A DNA stretch of 64,000 nt from Rhodocyclales bacterium (lineage in GTDB: Bacteria; Pseudomonadota; Gammaproteobacteria; Burkholderiales; Rhodocyclaceae): assembly GCA_016235805.1 (NCBI GenBank), contig JACRIY010000033.1, forward strand, positions 1 to 64,000, read 5' to 3'. Shown in pieces: positions 11,220 through 21,093 of this stretch. How positions within the stretch are numbered: the stretch's first letter is position 1; each line of letters begins with the position of its first letter. The notes under the pieces are model-generated. The model did no database searches. It was not told the origin of the DNA and saw only the letters and a list, made by a program, of their open reading frames with translations. Made by a program: the position numbers and the translations under genes.

Positions 11220-11340
11220 TTAGCCATCCCCCCCTCCCCCTTCCCGAGGAAGGGGGTGACGGTGGTTCGCCGGCTGCGCCGGCTCCGGGTCATGGCTGCG
11301 TCGTCCTTGGGGCGGCCCTGCGGGCGGCGCGCTCCGGCGC
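11220..11340. repeat. About 120-bp GC-rich intergenic repeat (family E), copy 1
   Basis: It begins with a hairpin of the form CCCCCTTCCC-GAGG-AAGGGGG, then GGTTCGCCG, a short GC-rich inverted repeat, and CCTTGGGGCGGCCC. The same order is seen at 23940-24040, 43605-43705 (inverted) and 52020-52130. Here it is translated as the C-terminal tail of PdxA. Confidence 0.75.
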
Positions 11341-12290
11341 GAGGCCATGTCGATCGCGGCGTCGACGGCGGCGAACAGGCTGGTCGGCGACGCCTTGCCG
11401 CTGCCGGCGAGATCGAGCGCGGTGCCGTGGTCGACCGAGGTGCGGATGATCGGCAGGCCGAGCGTGACGTTGATGCCTTCGTCGAAGGCGGCGTACTTCA
11501 ACACGGCGAGGCCCTGATCGTGGTACATCGCCAGTTGCGCGTCGGAACCGGCAAGCACATTACGGGTGAAAAGTGTGTCGGCCGGCAGCGGGCCGACCAG
11601 GTCCATGCCTTCCCCGCGCAGTTTTTCCAGTACCGGGGCGATCACCTCGATCTCTTCGCGCCCCATGTGGCCGCCTTCGCCGGCATGGGGGTTGAGCCCA
11701 GCCACCAGGATGCGCGGCGCGGCGATGCCGAACTTGATTTGCATATCGGCGTGGAGGATGCGCAGTGTGGTTTCCAGGTCGTCGCGCGTGATGGCGGCCG
11801 GAACGTCCTTCAGCGCCAGGTGGGTGGTGGCCAGCGCCACACGCAGGCCCGCGCCGGCCAGCATCATCACCACCCTGGGCGTGGCGGTGCGTTCTGCAAG
11901 GTATTCGGTATGGCCGCTGAACGCGATGCCGGCATCATTGATGACGCCCTTGTGCACCGGCGCAGTGACCATCGCCACGTATTCTCCGGCAGCGCATCCG
12001 TCGAGCGCCGCGTCGAGCATGTCGAGCACGTAGGCCGCGTTGGCGGTGGCGAGCCGTCCCGCCAGCGCCGACTCTCGCAGCGGGACATGGCGAATCTCGA
12101 TGCGGCTTGCGTCGAGCCCCAACTGCTGCGCGCGTGCGGCGAGCAGCTTGCGGTCGCCCAACACCACCAGCCGCGCCGGCCAAACCCGCTCGGCCAGTCG
12201 CAGGCAGATGTCCGGCCCGATGCCGGCGGGCTCGCCCGACGTGACGGCGATGGGCAGCGGTTCAGCGCTCTTCGTTGCGGTATTCGACAT
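11220..12290 (-). CDS. pdxA: 4-hydroxythreonine-4-phosphate dehydrogenase
   Basis: An NAD-dependent enzyme of pyridoxal phosphate biosynthesis. The 356-residue protein shows [12 protein letters not shown] at the start, the PVHKGVIN and GHTEYLA metal/substrate segments, [10 protein letters not shown], and [11 protein letters not shown]. The usual length is about 330; the last 35 or so residues (proline- and arginine-rich) are encoded by an intergenic repeat and are unlike the family. The ATG at 12290 overlaps the end of surA by 29 bases. A 21-bp motif copy encodes ESALAGR near residue 75. Confidence 0.95.
   Translation of the reverse strand: MSNTATKSAEPLPIAVTSGEPAGIGPDICLRLAERVWPARLVVLGDRKLLAARAQQLGLDASRIEIRHVPLRESALAGRLATANAAYVLDMLDAALDGCAAGEYVAMVTAPVHKGVINDAGIAFSGHTEYLAERTATPRVVMMLAGAGLRVALATTHLALKDVPAAITRDDLETTLRILHADMQIKFGIAAPRILVAGLNPHAGEGGHMGREEIEVIAPVLEKLRGEGMDLVGPLPADTLFTRNVLAGSDAQLAMYHDQGLAVLKYAAFDEGINVTLGLPIIRTSVDHGTALDLAGSGKASPTSLFAAVDAAIDMASRRSAPPAGPPQGRRSHDPEPAQPANHRHPLPREGGGGDG
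12052..12072 (-). repeat. 21-bp dispersed motif, copy 3
   Basis: It matches the consensus with variable bases GG and final T. It is sense within pdxA but in a different frame from the VGAG copies: read as ESALAGR. It is preceded by GAGA. Confidence 0.8.
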
Positions 12291-13578
12291 AGGCGCGGTC
12301 GCGCATTTGCCGGACCCAGTCCTGGTAGGCCTCGTCGGACTTGCGCTCGCGCAGCACCTGGCGCGCGGTGAGGCGCTGGCGCTCCGCCGTGGCGTCTTCG
12401 GTGCGGCGTTCCTGCACCTGGATAAGGTGGAAACCGAAGGGCGACTGGACCGGTTCGCTGATCTGGTTGAGCTTGAGCGCGTCCATCGCCTTCTCGAAGT
12501 CGGGTACGGTGTCGCCCTGGTACATCCAGCCGAGGTCGCCACCCTTGGCAGCCGACAGGTCGTTGGAATGCTGGCGCGCCAGTTCGGCGAAGTCGGCGCC
12601 GTTGTCCAGCCGTTCCTTCAGGCCGACCAGTTTGCGCCGGGCTTCCGCTTCCGAGACGAGCTCGTTTACCTTGATCAGGATATGGCGGGCGCGTGTCTGT
12701 TTCAGGGCCACCGCTTCCTTCGGTCCGCCGCCACCCTGGCGCGCGACCAGCTTGATGATGTGAAATCCGGCGGGGCTGCGCAGTATGTCGCTGGTCTCGC
12801 CCGGTTTCAGCTTCTTCACTGCTTCGGCATAAAGTGCCGGCAGGCGGTCGAGCGGCCGCGCGCCCATGTCGCCGCCGCTCAGGCCATCCGGCGCGTCGGA
12901 ATAGCTCGCAGCCACCTTGGCGAAGTTCTCGCCGCGGCGGAGTTGGTCGAGCGCGGCCTGGGCGCGGGCGCCGATCCGCATCAACTGGTCGGGCGAGGCT
13001 TGTTCGGGCACGCGCAACACGATGTGCGCCGTCTGCACCTCGACGTTGGCGAGGCTTTCGCCCTGTTCGGGATTGGCCAGGTAGTTGTCGATCTCGCCGT
13101 CGGACACCACGATTCGGCTTTCCACCTCGCGGTCGCGCAGGCGCGAGAGCACGATTTCGTCGCGGATCTCCTCGCGGAACTTGGTCCACAGGACGCCGTC
13201 CCGTTCCAGCGCGGCGCGGAAGTCCGGCAGGGAAAGCTTGTTGCCCTCGGCGATGCGGCGCAGTGCCGCGTCGAGTTCGATGTCGGATATGCGCAGGCCG
13301 GTGTCGCGGGCGAACTGCAGTTGCACGCGGTCGGTGATCATCCGCTCGAGCAGTTGCCGTTCGAGGATGTCGCCCGGCGGCAGTTGCACGTTCTGGCTGC
13401 GCAACTGGCGTTCGACGGTGGCCATCCGCGCGCGCAGTTCGAAGGCGGTGATTGCGTCGTCATTGACCACCGCGACGATGCGATCGACTTCGAGCGGCTG
13501 GGATCGCCGCGCCTGGGCGTGCGCCGGGGCGCTGGCGGAAAGGCCTAACAGGCACAACAGCAGGAAGCGGAAAATCAT
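12262..13578 (-). CDS. surA: Periplasmic chaperone/peptidyl-prolyl isomerase SurA
   Basis: It escorts outer-membrane beta-barrel proteins through the periplasm. The 438-residue protein has a signal peptide (about 1-22, ending AHA), the SurA N-terminal helical domain starting [14 protein letters not shown], two parvulin domains (about 175-275 with HIVLRV, and 285-385 with RARHILIKV), and a C-terminal helix. The start overlaps lptD by four bases, the usual lptD-surA arrangement. Confidence 0.97.
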   Translation of the reverse strand: MIFRFLLLCLLGLSASAPAHAQARRSQPLEVDRIVAVVNDDAITAFELRARMATVERQLRSQNVQLPPGDILERQLLERMITDRVQLQFARDTGLRISDIELDAALRRIAEGNKLSLPDFRAALERDGVLWTKFREEIRDEIVLSRLRDREVESRIVVSDGEIDNYLANPEQGESLANVEVQTAHIVLRVPEQASPDQLMRIGARAQAALDQLRRGENFAKVAASYSDAPDGLSGGDMGARPLDRLPALYAEAVKKLKPGETSDILRSPAGFHIIKLVARQGGGGPKEAVALKQTRARHILIKVNELVSEAEARRKLVGLKERLDNGADFAELARQHSNDLSAAKGGDLGWMYQGDTVPDFEKAMDALKLNQISEPVQSPFGFHLIQVQERRTEDATAERQRLTARQVLRERKSDEAYQDWVRQMRDRAYVEYRNEER

Positions 13579-16391
13579 GGTGGGGTGAGCGGTGCCGCCG
13601 GGTCTTGTTGGTTGATCGCGCCGTAGCCCGGCACGTTGCGCTTCAGGATATCCAGAGGATTGGATCCGACCTTTGCGAATCCATTCAATTCGAGCTGGAA
13701 GAACAGCGCGGTGTTGGAACGTTGCGTCAGCGTCGCCAGGCGCTGCATGACGACGCGTCCTACCCAGCAGCCGCCGTCATACTCGAGGCCAGCCACGGTT
13801 TCGATCATGCGCCGGTCCTTGGTCGAATAATTGAAGCGCCCCACCGCATGCCAGCCGCCGAACATCGGCCATTGTCCCGACAGGTCGAGCTGGCCGAGCT
13901 GGTCGCGCGAGTAGCGGTAGCCGGCGTTGAGCACCTTGCCGGTTTCCGGCTGGTAGCGTCCGCCGACGTTGAGGCGTTCCATGCGATTCAGGCGCGGGTT
14001 GTACTGGACGCCGGTATCGACGTAGGTCTTGGGCAGGATGCGGCCGGACAGCGAGGCGAGGAAGTCCGTCTGGCGGTCGCTGCGAAGAACCTCACCGGGC
14101 AGGCCGACCTTCTGGGTGGTGAAATAGAAGCGCTGGCCGAAGGCCGCGCGCAGGGTTTCGGCACCCGTGGCGGGATCGATCAGGCGCGAGGTGAGCATGG
14201 CCGTGGCCTGGTTGGCATCGCCGAAGCGGTCGCCGCCGCCGTAGCGGTTCTCGCCGAAGATCTGGGCGAAATTGAAGTCGGTCAGGGCGCTGTCGAAAAC
14301 CGGTATCCGGCTCTGGTCTCGCGCCGGCACATAGAGGTAGAAGACCCGCGGCTCCAGCGTTTGCGTCAGCGCCGTGCCCATCCAGTCGATGTCGCGCTCG
14401 AAGGTGACCGACGAGTCCACGCTGAAGACGGGCAGCTCGCGGGTCAGCTTGTCCGGCGTGCCGGCGGCCTGGCGGTCGAGCACGTAACGCGTGGAATGTA
14501 TGCCGATCTTGGGCGTGAGGCTGAGTATCTCGGTCTGCAGCGGCAGCGACATCTGGGGGTAGAGCGTCAGGCGGCGTCCCTGCACCAGGGTCGGATTGCG
14601 GAAATTGACGTGCTCGCCGGCGAACGCGAAATTCATGCCGAGCGGCAGGTCGCCGCGGCTGGCATTCACCGTCAATTGCGGCAAGCGGCGGTAGGGTTCG
14701 GTCACCGCCGGCAGCGAGGGATCCTGCAAGGTCTGGTAGCTCTGCGCCAGCAGGTTGGCGGACCACCAGCCGCCACCATAGCTGAGCGTACCCTGGCGCA
14801 GCAGGTTGGTCTGTGCGATCACGGTCGAACCGCTCGCCAGGTCGCTGAAGTAGGTACTGTCCGACGCGTGGTTGAGTGCCAGCGAGCCGGCGAAGCCGTT
14901 GCCGAAGTTCTGGTTGTGGTTGAGCGAATAGGATGAGCGGCGCTGGTGGGTCAGCCTGTCCTCGGGCAAGTACTGCCCCTGGAAACTGCCGGCATATGAC
15001 GGCTGCAGGTAGCGATATTCGCCGTTCCACATCGTGCCGCGCTTGGCCATGATGCGCGGCGCGAGGGTCGCGTCCATGTTCTGCGCGATGTTCCAGTAGA
15101 AGGGCTGGGTGAACTCGACGCCGCCGCTGCTGGTGGAGCCGAAGGTGGGTGTCAGCAGGCCGCTCTTGCGCTCGTTGTTGAGCGAGAAGCTCATCCACGG
15201 CGCATACAGGATCGGCGTGCCCATGAAGACCAGGGACGCGTTGCGCGCGCTGCCTTCCTCGGTGTCGTAGTCGAGGCGCAGGTCGGTGGTGCGCGCGAAC
15301 CAGTCGGGATCGCGGCCGGCGACCGGGGCGCAGGTACTGTAGGTGGCATCGGTCAGGTGATACTTGCCTTCGCCTTCGAATTCCATGCGGGCAGCCGTAC
15401 CGCGCCCGGTGGTGAGGTCGGCCGAGGCGCGCTCTTCGTCGCCGGTCCAGAGCGTCGCCGCCGAGCCGTTCTTAATGCGGCGGATGCTGTACTCCGGTTG
15501 TTCGAAGAAGCCGGTGCTGTCATCCATCTTCATGCGCATCCGGGGGCCCTGCACGCGGTCGCCGTCGCGTGAAAGGCGAACGTTGCCCGACGCTTCCAGT
15601 TCGTCCGTGCCTTGCCAGTAGGTCAGCTTGTCGCCGTGCAGGATGGAGTTGCGCTTGCGCAGTTCGACGTTGCCTTCGGCCACTACTTCCACGTCGTTCC
15701 TGCCGGCGATCTGGTCCGCGGCGATGAAAGTCGGCAGCACGTCGCCCGGCTGCCGCAGGTAGGGCATCACGGCGGCAGAGGGGCGCAGCGTCGGTTCCGG
15801 CAGCGCGCCCGAGGCGACATGGGCGGAATACAGTGGCGGCAGCGCGGGGCGTTCGGCAACCTCCGGCGGCTCTTGTGGCTTGGCGATGGCTTCGACCGGC
15901 GTGACGACGACGGGCGTCCGCGCGGGCGTGGGCGGAGACTCGGTGGTCGCCGGTCCGGGCACGGGGCTCGCTGCCTGCGCCGGGCGCGGCGCGACGGCGA
16001 CCGCAGCGGCTGGCGCAGGGCGCGCGGGCGGTGCGCTCGGCGCCGGATCGGCGGGCTTCGCGGCGGCCTGTTGCGGTACGGGAGCGACGCGCGCCGGTGG
16101 CGGGGTGTCGATCTTTGCGGCGGCCGGCTTGGCCGCGACCGGCACCGGAGTCGGAACAACCGGCGGTTCGATGGCGGCTGCCGGGGCGGCAGGTGCGGGT
16201 GTGGGGTCAGCAGCGGGCGAGGCGGCGACCGCCACCGCAGGTGCGACGGCCGGTTGCGGCGTGCCGGCACCGAGCAGTGCCGGATTGACGCGCAGCGGCG
16301 GCAGCGATTGCGCCGCTACCTGGCCCGAGGCAAGCGCCAGCAGGACAAGCAGTGAATCCGGGCCGAATTGTCCGCGATGCGATCGAGGCAT
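13575..16391 (-). CDS. lptD: LPS-assembly outer-membrane protein LptD
   Basis: With LptE it inserts lipopolysaccharide into the outer leaflet. The 938-residue protein has a signal peptide (about 1-28), an unusually long Pro/Ala/Val-rich segment (roughly 45-175), the OstA-like periplasmic domain (VVAEGNVELRKRNSILHGDKL and following) and a C-terminal barrel. Most LptD proteins are 750-850 residues with no such linker. The ATG at 16391 gives a proper signal peptide; the frame stays open upstream but antisense to amgK. It opens the operon lptD-surA-pdxA-gat-ksgA. Confidence 0.93.
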   Translation of the reverse strand: MPRSHRGQFGPDSLLVLLALASGQVAAQSLPPLRVNPALLGAGTPQPAVAPAVAVAASPAADPTPAPAAPAAAIEPPVVPTPVPVAAKPAAAKIDTPPPARVAPVPQQAAAKPADPAPSAPPARPAPAAAVAVAPRPAQAASPVPGPATTESPPTPARTPVVVTPVEAIAKPQEPPEVAERPALPPLYSAHVASGALPEPTLRPSAAVMPYLRQPGDVLPTFIAADQIAGRNDVEVVAEGNVELRKRNSILHGDKLTYWQGTDELEASGNVRLSRDGDRVQGPRMRMKMDDSTGFFEQPEYSIRRIKNGSAATLWTGDEERASADLTTGRGTAARMEFEGEGKYHLTDATYSTCAPVAGRDPDWFARTTDLRLDYDTEEGSARNASLVFMGTPILYAPWMSFSLNNERKSGLLTPTFGSTSSGGVEFTQPFYWNIAQNMDATLAPRIMAKRGTMWNGEYRYLQPSYAGSFQGQYLPEDRLTHQRRSSYSLNHNQNFGNGFAGSLALNHASDSTYFSDLASGSTVIAQTNLLRQGTLSYGGGWWSANLLAQSYQTLQDPSLPAVTEPYRRLPQLTVNASRGDLPLGMNFAFAGEHVNFRNPTLVQGRRLTLYPQMSLPLQTEILSLTPKIGIHSTRYVLDRQAAGTPDKLTRELPVFSVDSSVTFERDIDWMGTALTQTLEPRVFYLYVPARDQSRIPVFDSALTDFNFAQIFGENRYGGGDRFGDANQATAMLTSRLIDPATGAETLRAAFGQRFYFTTQKVGLPGEVLRSDRQTDFLASLSGRILPKTYVDTGVQYNPRLNRMERLNVGGRYQPETGKVLNAGYRYSRDQLGQLDLSGQWPMFGGWHAVGRFNYSTKDRRMIETVAGLEYDGGCWVGRVVMQRLATLTQRSNTALFFQLELNGFAKVGSNPLDILKRNVPGYGAINQQDPAAPLTPP

Positions 16392-16481
16392 GCCGTGTCG
16401 TAGAGTAGCTGCAGCGGGAACGGAAAATCGCAGCGCAAACCCCGCGCGCCACAGGCGGGGTGAGCCATTGCCGGCCGATGC

Positions 16482-16498
16482 TAGAATCAATAATTCTA
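16482..16498. promoter_or_regulatory. Symmetrical -10-like element between lptD and amgK
   Basis: TAGAAT, five bases, ATTCTA: a perfect inverted repeat that reads TAGAAT on both strands. It could be back-to-back -10 boxes for the divergent lptD and amgK genes or a small operator. The 180-bp gap holds no other feature that I can support. Confidence 0.4.
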
Positions 16499-16571
16499 AC
16501 ACTTCAACCCCGCGCAAAGCGCTCCAGGACAAAGCTTTTGCGCTGTTCCGGACCGCCAGCGCCATCCGACC

Positions 16572-17609
16572 ATGGAACGCCAGCAGCAGATAACGACCTG
16601 GCTCGCCGCCCGCTTTCCGGGGCGTGCTTTTAGCCTTGCGCCGGCCTCGGCCGACGCCAGTTTCCGGCGCTATTTTCGCGTCACCTTCGACGACGGCGCG
16701 ACCCGCGTCGTCATGGATGCACCGCCCGCCAACGAGGATTGTCGCCCGTGGCTGCATGTCCAGCAGCTGTTCCAGGCCGCCGGCGCGCACGTGCCGCAGG
16801 TCATCGCGCAGGACCTCGAGCGCGGCTTCCTGCTGCTGTCCGACCTCGGCAACGCCACCTACCTGCAGGCGCTGGACGCAGACAATGCCGTGCCGCTCTA
16901 TGCCGATGCGATCCAGGCGCTGGTCGCGATCCAGCGTGCCAGCCGTCCGGGGGCGCTGCCCGACTACGATCGCGCGCTGTTGCGCCGCGAACTCGACCTC
17001 TTCCCGCAGTGGTACCTCGGCAAGCACCTCGGCCTCGCGCTGGGCGATGCCGAGCAGCGGGCGCTGGAAGACGCCTTCGCGCGCATCCTGGCGACCAACC
17101 TCGGCGAGCCGAAAGTCTTCGTCCATCGCGACTACCATTCGCGCAACCTGATGCGGATCGCACCGGACGCCGGCGGCAATCCCGGCGTCATCGACTTCCA
17201 GGATGCCGTGTACGGACCGATCAGCTACGACATGGTGTCCCTGCTCAAGGACGCCTACATCGAATGGGACGAGGACCTCGCGCTGGACTGGCTGGTGCGC
17301 TACTGGGAACAGGCGCGCAAGGCCGGCCTGCCGATCGCCGGCGATTTCGGCGTGTTCTTCCGCGATTACGAATGGATGGGCGTGCAGCGTCACCTCAAGG
17401 TGCTGGGCATCTTCGCCCGCCTCTGGCACCGCGACGGCAAGGACGGCTATCTGAAGGACATGCCGCTGGTCGCGCGCTACCTGCGCAAGGCCTGCGAACG
17501 TTACAGCGAACTCTCACCGCTGCGCAAAATCCTCGACAAGGTCGAGGACAAGGTTACGGTGCTGGGCTACACCATGGATGCGGCGAGCCTCGGCGGGCGC
17601 CGTGAGTAG
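16572..17609 (+). CDS. amgK: N-acetylmuramate/N-acetylglucosamine kinase AmgK
   Basis: An anomeric sugar kinase of cell-wall recycling: it phosphorylates MurNAc and GlcNAc at C1. The 345-residue protein has an aminoglycoside-phosphotransferase fold with LLLSDLGN (about 91-98), the catalytic HRDYHSRNLM (about 181-190) and the IDFQDAVYGPISYD metal-binding segment. It is followed 37 bases later by murU, the next step of the same pathway, and is divergent from lptD, as in Pseudomonas. This indicates MurNAc salvage that bypasses fosfomycin-sensitive MurA. Confidence 0.93.
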   Translation: MERQQQITTWLAARFPGRAFSLAPASADASFRRYFRVTFDDGATRVVMDAPPANEDCRPWLHVQQLFQAAGAHVPQVIAQDLERGFLLLSDLGNATYLQALDADNAVPLYADAIQALVAIQRASRPGALPDYDRALLRRELDLFPQWYLGKHLGLALGDAEQRALEDAFARILATNLGEPKVFVHRDYHSRNLMRIAPDAGGNPGVIDFQDAVYGPISYDMVSLLKDAYIEWDEDLALDWLVRYWEQARKAGLPIAGDFGVFFRDYEWMGVQRHLKVLGIFARLWHRDGKDGYLKDMPLVARYLRKACERYSELSPLRKILDKVEDKVTVLGYTMDAASLGGRRE

Positions 17610-17612
17610 TAA

Positions 17613-18378
<766 letters not shown>

Positions 18379-18384
18379 CGATCG

Positions 18385-19740
18385 ATGGATACGATCCCCC
18401 CTTCCGTAAGTATCGACTACGCGCCGTATCGCCAGCGCCGACTGCTGCTGGTCGAGCGCATGAAGGCAAGCGGCGGCGGCGTCGCCCTGATTCCGACCGC
18501 GCCCGAACAGACCCGCAACCGCGACACGCATTTCCCCTACCGCGCCGACAGCTATTTCCAGTACCTGACCGGGTTCACCGAACCGGAGGCCGTGCTGGTG
18601 CTCGCGGTCGGCCGCGGCGACGCGCCGCCGCAGGCGATCCTGTTCTGCCGCGAAAAGAACCTCGAGCGCGAAATCTGGGACGGCTTTCGCCACGGACCGG
18701 ACGGCGCGCGCGAGGCCTTCGGTTTCGACGCCGCGCATCCGGTCGCGGAACTCGACGCCAAGCTTGCGGAGTTGCTTGCCGACCAGCCGGCGCTGTGGTT
18801 TTCCATCGGCCACGATACGGGCTGGGACCAGCGCATCGCCGCCGCGCTGAACAAGGTGCGCGCCGAAAGCCGCAGCGGCAAGCGCGCGCCGGCGGCCATC
18901 CGCGACGTGCGCGCCGAGCTGGATGCAATGCGCCTGGTGAAGGACGCCACCGAACTGGCGACCATGCGTCGCGCCGCCGAAATTTCCGCGGGCGCCCATC
19001 GACGGGCGATGCGTTTCGTCGCGCCCGGCCGTTACGAGTACGAAGTCGAGGCCGAGTTGCTGCACGAGTTCCGCCGCCACGGCTGCGAGTACCCGGCCTA
19101 TACCTCGATCGTCGCCGGCGGCGCCAATGCCTGCGTCCTGCATTACGTCGGCAACGACCAGGTGCTGAAGGACGGCGACCTGCTGCTGATCGATGCCGGC
19201 GGCGAACTCGGCGGCTATGCGTCCGACATCACGCGCTGCTTTCCGGTCAATGGGCGTTTCAGCGGGCCGCAGGCCGACATCTACGACCTGGTGCTCGATG
19301 CGCAGGCCGCCGCCATCGGGGCGCTGCGTCCCGGGGCCACTTTCGCCGCCCCCCACGACGCCGCGCTCAGGGTGCTGGCCCAGGGCATGATCGACATGAA
19401 GTTGCTGACCGGTTCGCTCGATGCCGTGCTCGAATCGGAAAGCTACAAGCGCTTCTACATGCACCGCACCAGCCACTGGCTGGGCAAGGACGTGCACGAT
19501 GCCGGCGAGTACAAGGAGGGCGAGCACTGGGCGCCCCTGGCGCCGGGCATGGTGCTGACCATCGAGCCCGGCTGCTACATCCGCCCGGCCGACGACGTTC
19601 CCGAAGCTTTCTGGAACATCGGCGTGCGCATCGAGGACGATGCCGTGGTCACCGCCGACGGCTGCGAAATCATCACCGAGGCCGCACCGAAGAAGATCGC
19701 CGACATCGAAGCGCTGATGCGCGATGCCCGTGGCGCCTGA
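18385..19740 (+). CDS. pepP: Xaa-Pro aminopeptidase P
   Basis: A manganese aminopeptidase that removes the N-terminal residue before proline. The 451-residue protein has an N-terminal AMP domain and a C-terminal pita-bread domain with the metal ligands in DAGGELGGYASDITR (two Asp), HRTSHWLGKDVHD (His), IEPGCYI (Glu) and IEDDAVV (Glu). The pepP-ubiH order is conserved in proteobacteria. The ATG at 18385 follows TATAAT directly. Codons 13-19 contain a minus-oriented 21-bp motif read as PYRQRRL, which fits the family's normal sequence. Confidence 0.95.
   Translation: MDTIPPSVSIDYAPYRQRRLLLVERMKASGGGVALIPTAPEQTRNRDTHFPYRADSYFQYLTGFTEPEAVLVLAVGRGDAPPQAILFCREKNLEREIWDGFRHGPDGAREAFGFDAAHPVAELDAKLAELLADQPALWFSIGHDTGWDQRIAAALNKVRAESRSGKRAPAAIRDVRAELDAMRLVKDATELATMRRAAEISAGAHRRAMRFVAPGRYEYEVEAELLHEFRRHGCEYPAYTSIVAGGANACVLHYVGNDQVLKDGDLLLIDAGGELGGYASDITRCFPVNGRFSGPQADIYDLVLDAQAAAIGALRPGATFAAPHDAALRVLAQGMIDMKLLTGSLDAVLESESYKRFYMHRTSHWLGKDVHDAGEYKEGEHWAPLAPGMVLTIEPGCYIRPADDVPEAFWNIGVRIEDDAVVTADGCEIITEAAPKKIADIEALMRDARGA
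18422..18442 (-). repeat. 21-bp dispersed motif, copy 5
   Basis: A perfect match on the minus strand (variable bases AT), antisense to pepP, which reads it as PYRQRRL. It lies 302 bp from copy 4, facing it. Confidence 0.85.
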
Positions 19741-20989
19741 CAGCTCCGCGAGCGCAGCGAGCCAGAATAGTTACCCCTTTCCTAGGGAAGGGGGGCAGGG
19801 GGATGGTGCTTCAATTTCCGCAAGGGGGGCGCTGGCGCCCCCCCTTTCTGGGAAGCGGGGCCGGGGGGATAGCAGTCCAGTTCGCGGCCTCGCCGCCGAC
19901 AATAGCGACCCATCGGTCGCCATTGTCGGCGGCGGGCCGGCAGGGATGGCGCTTGCGCTTGCGCTGCGCCTTCACGGTGTAAGCGCCGAAATCTTCGAGG
20001 CGCGCGAACGCGCCGCGGTACGCAACGACCAGCGGGTCCTCGCGCTCTCCGAAGGCTCGCGCCAGATCCTCGACTGGCTCGGCGCCTGGTCCGGCCTGTC
20101 GGCGACGGCGATCGAAACCATCCACATTTCGCAGCGCGGCGGCTTCGGCCGCACGCTGCTGTGCGCGTCCGAACTTGGGCTCGACGCGCTCGGCTGGGTG
20201 TTGCCGGCGCGCGACCTGATCGTTGCGCTCGACGCCGCGGCAGCCAATTCGGGAATCGTCTACCGCGAATCGGCAAGAGTCGGCGCCGGCGATACGGCGA
20301 ATTTTTCGCTGACGGCCTGGGCCGAAGGCATGGTCGAGCCCGGCGCCGGCACCCGGCGCGACTACGGGCAGCACGCGGTGTTGTGCAATGTCGGCATCGA
20401 TGGACCGCATGGCAACGTCGCCTGGGAACGCTTCACCGGCGAAGGGCCGGTGGCGTTATTGCCGCTCGGCGAAGGCTATTCGGTGGTGCTCACCTGCGAC
20501 GACGCAATTGTTGACGAGGTCAGGTCGCTCGACGACGCGGCCTTCCTCGTGCTGCTGCAAAGGCGTTTCGGCAACCGTCACCGCTTCGTCTCGGCAACGC
20601 CGCGGGTGTCCTACCCGCTCGGGCTGCGCTTTCGGCCCGATCCGGTCGGCGCGCGCCAGGTTTGGCTGGGCAACGCGGCGCAGACCCTGCATCCTGTTGC
20701 CGGGCAGGGCTTCAACCTGGCCCTGCGCGACATCTGGCAACTCGCGCGCCAACTTGGTGCGGCAACCGACCCCGGGGCGCCGGAGGTGCTGGCCGGGTAT
20801 GCGCGGGGGCGACGCGCGGATCGGCGCGGAGCGATAGCGTTTACCGACCTGCTGATCGACGGCTTTGCTTCCGATTTCGCGCCGCTCAGGCATGTTCGGG
20901 GCGCTGGCTTGCTGGCCATGGACATGGTGCCGGAATTGCGCGGCTTTGTTGCCAAGCGAATGATTTATGGCGCCCGTGCCTGGCCGTGA
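19724..20989 (+). CDS. ubiH: UbiH-family FAD monooxygenase with repeat-encoded N-terminus
   Basis: A ubiquinone-biosynthesis hydroxylase of the UbiH/UbiF/UbiI family; which ring position it acts on is not clear. It has VAIVGGGPAG (FAD), the RVLALSEGSR motif, and GNAAQTLHPVAGQGFNLALRD. The only start codons in frame before the FAD motif are ATG 19724 and GTG 19730, both overlapping the pepP stop. About 60 residues of low-complexity sequence from a GC-rich repeat therefore precede the domain. A 21-bp motif copy encodes VGAGDTA near residue 186-192. The pepP-ubiH linkage supports the role. Confidence 0.82.
   Translation: MPVAPDSSASAASQNSYPFPREGGQGDGASISARGALAPPLSGKRGRGDSSPVRGLAADNSDPSVAIVGGGPAGMALALALRLHGVSAEIFEARERAAVRNDQRVLALSEGSRQILDWLGAWSGLSATAIETIHISQRGGFGRTLLCASELGLDALGWVLPARDLIVALDAAAANSGIVYRESARVGAGDTANFSLTAWAEGMVEPGAGTRRDYGQHAVLCNVGIDGPHGNVAWERFTGEGPVALLPLGEGYSVVLTCDDAIVDEVRSLDDAAFLVLLQRRFGNRHRFVSATPRVSYPLGLRFRPDPVGARQVWLGNAAQTLHPVAGQGFNLALRDIWQLARQLGAATDPGAPEVLAGYARGRRADRRGAIAFTDLLIDGFASDFAPLRHVRGAGLLAMDMVPELRGFVAKRMIYGARAWP
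19741..19875. repeat. GC-rich repeat block between pepP and ubiH (family E-related)
   Basis: It begins with GCGAGCGCAGCGAGC and then has a CCCCTTTCC-TAG-GGAAGGGG hairpin and a second, very strong palindrome (19822-19846: AAGGGGGGCGC against GCGCCCCCCCTT). The start resembles the block at 25340-25420. It stays open in the ubiH frame and is presumably translated. Confidence 0.65.
20279..20299 (+). repeat. 21-bp dispersed motif, copy 6
   Basis: A perfect match (variable bases AT), sense within the ubiH-like gene, read as VGAGDTA and preceded by AAGA. Confidence 0.85.
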
Positions 20990-21093
20990 TTTATGTCACA
21001 CAGGAACGTCGCCCGATAAACATCCTCGATTGCCGGTAGCCTGCTTTGCGCTAAAATCGCGCCCTCCCGACCGCGTTCCCTTCCCATTCCGAC

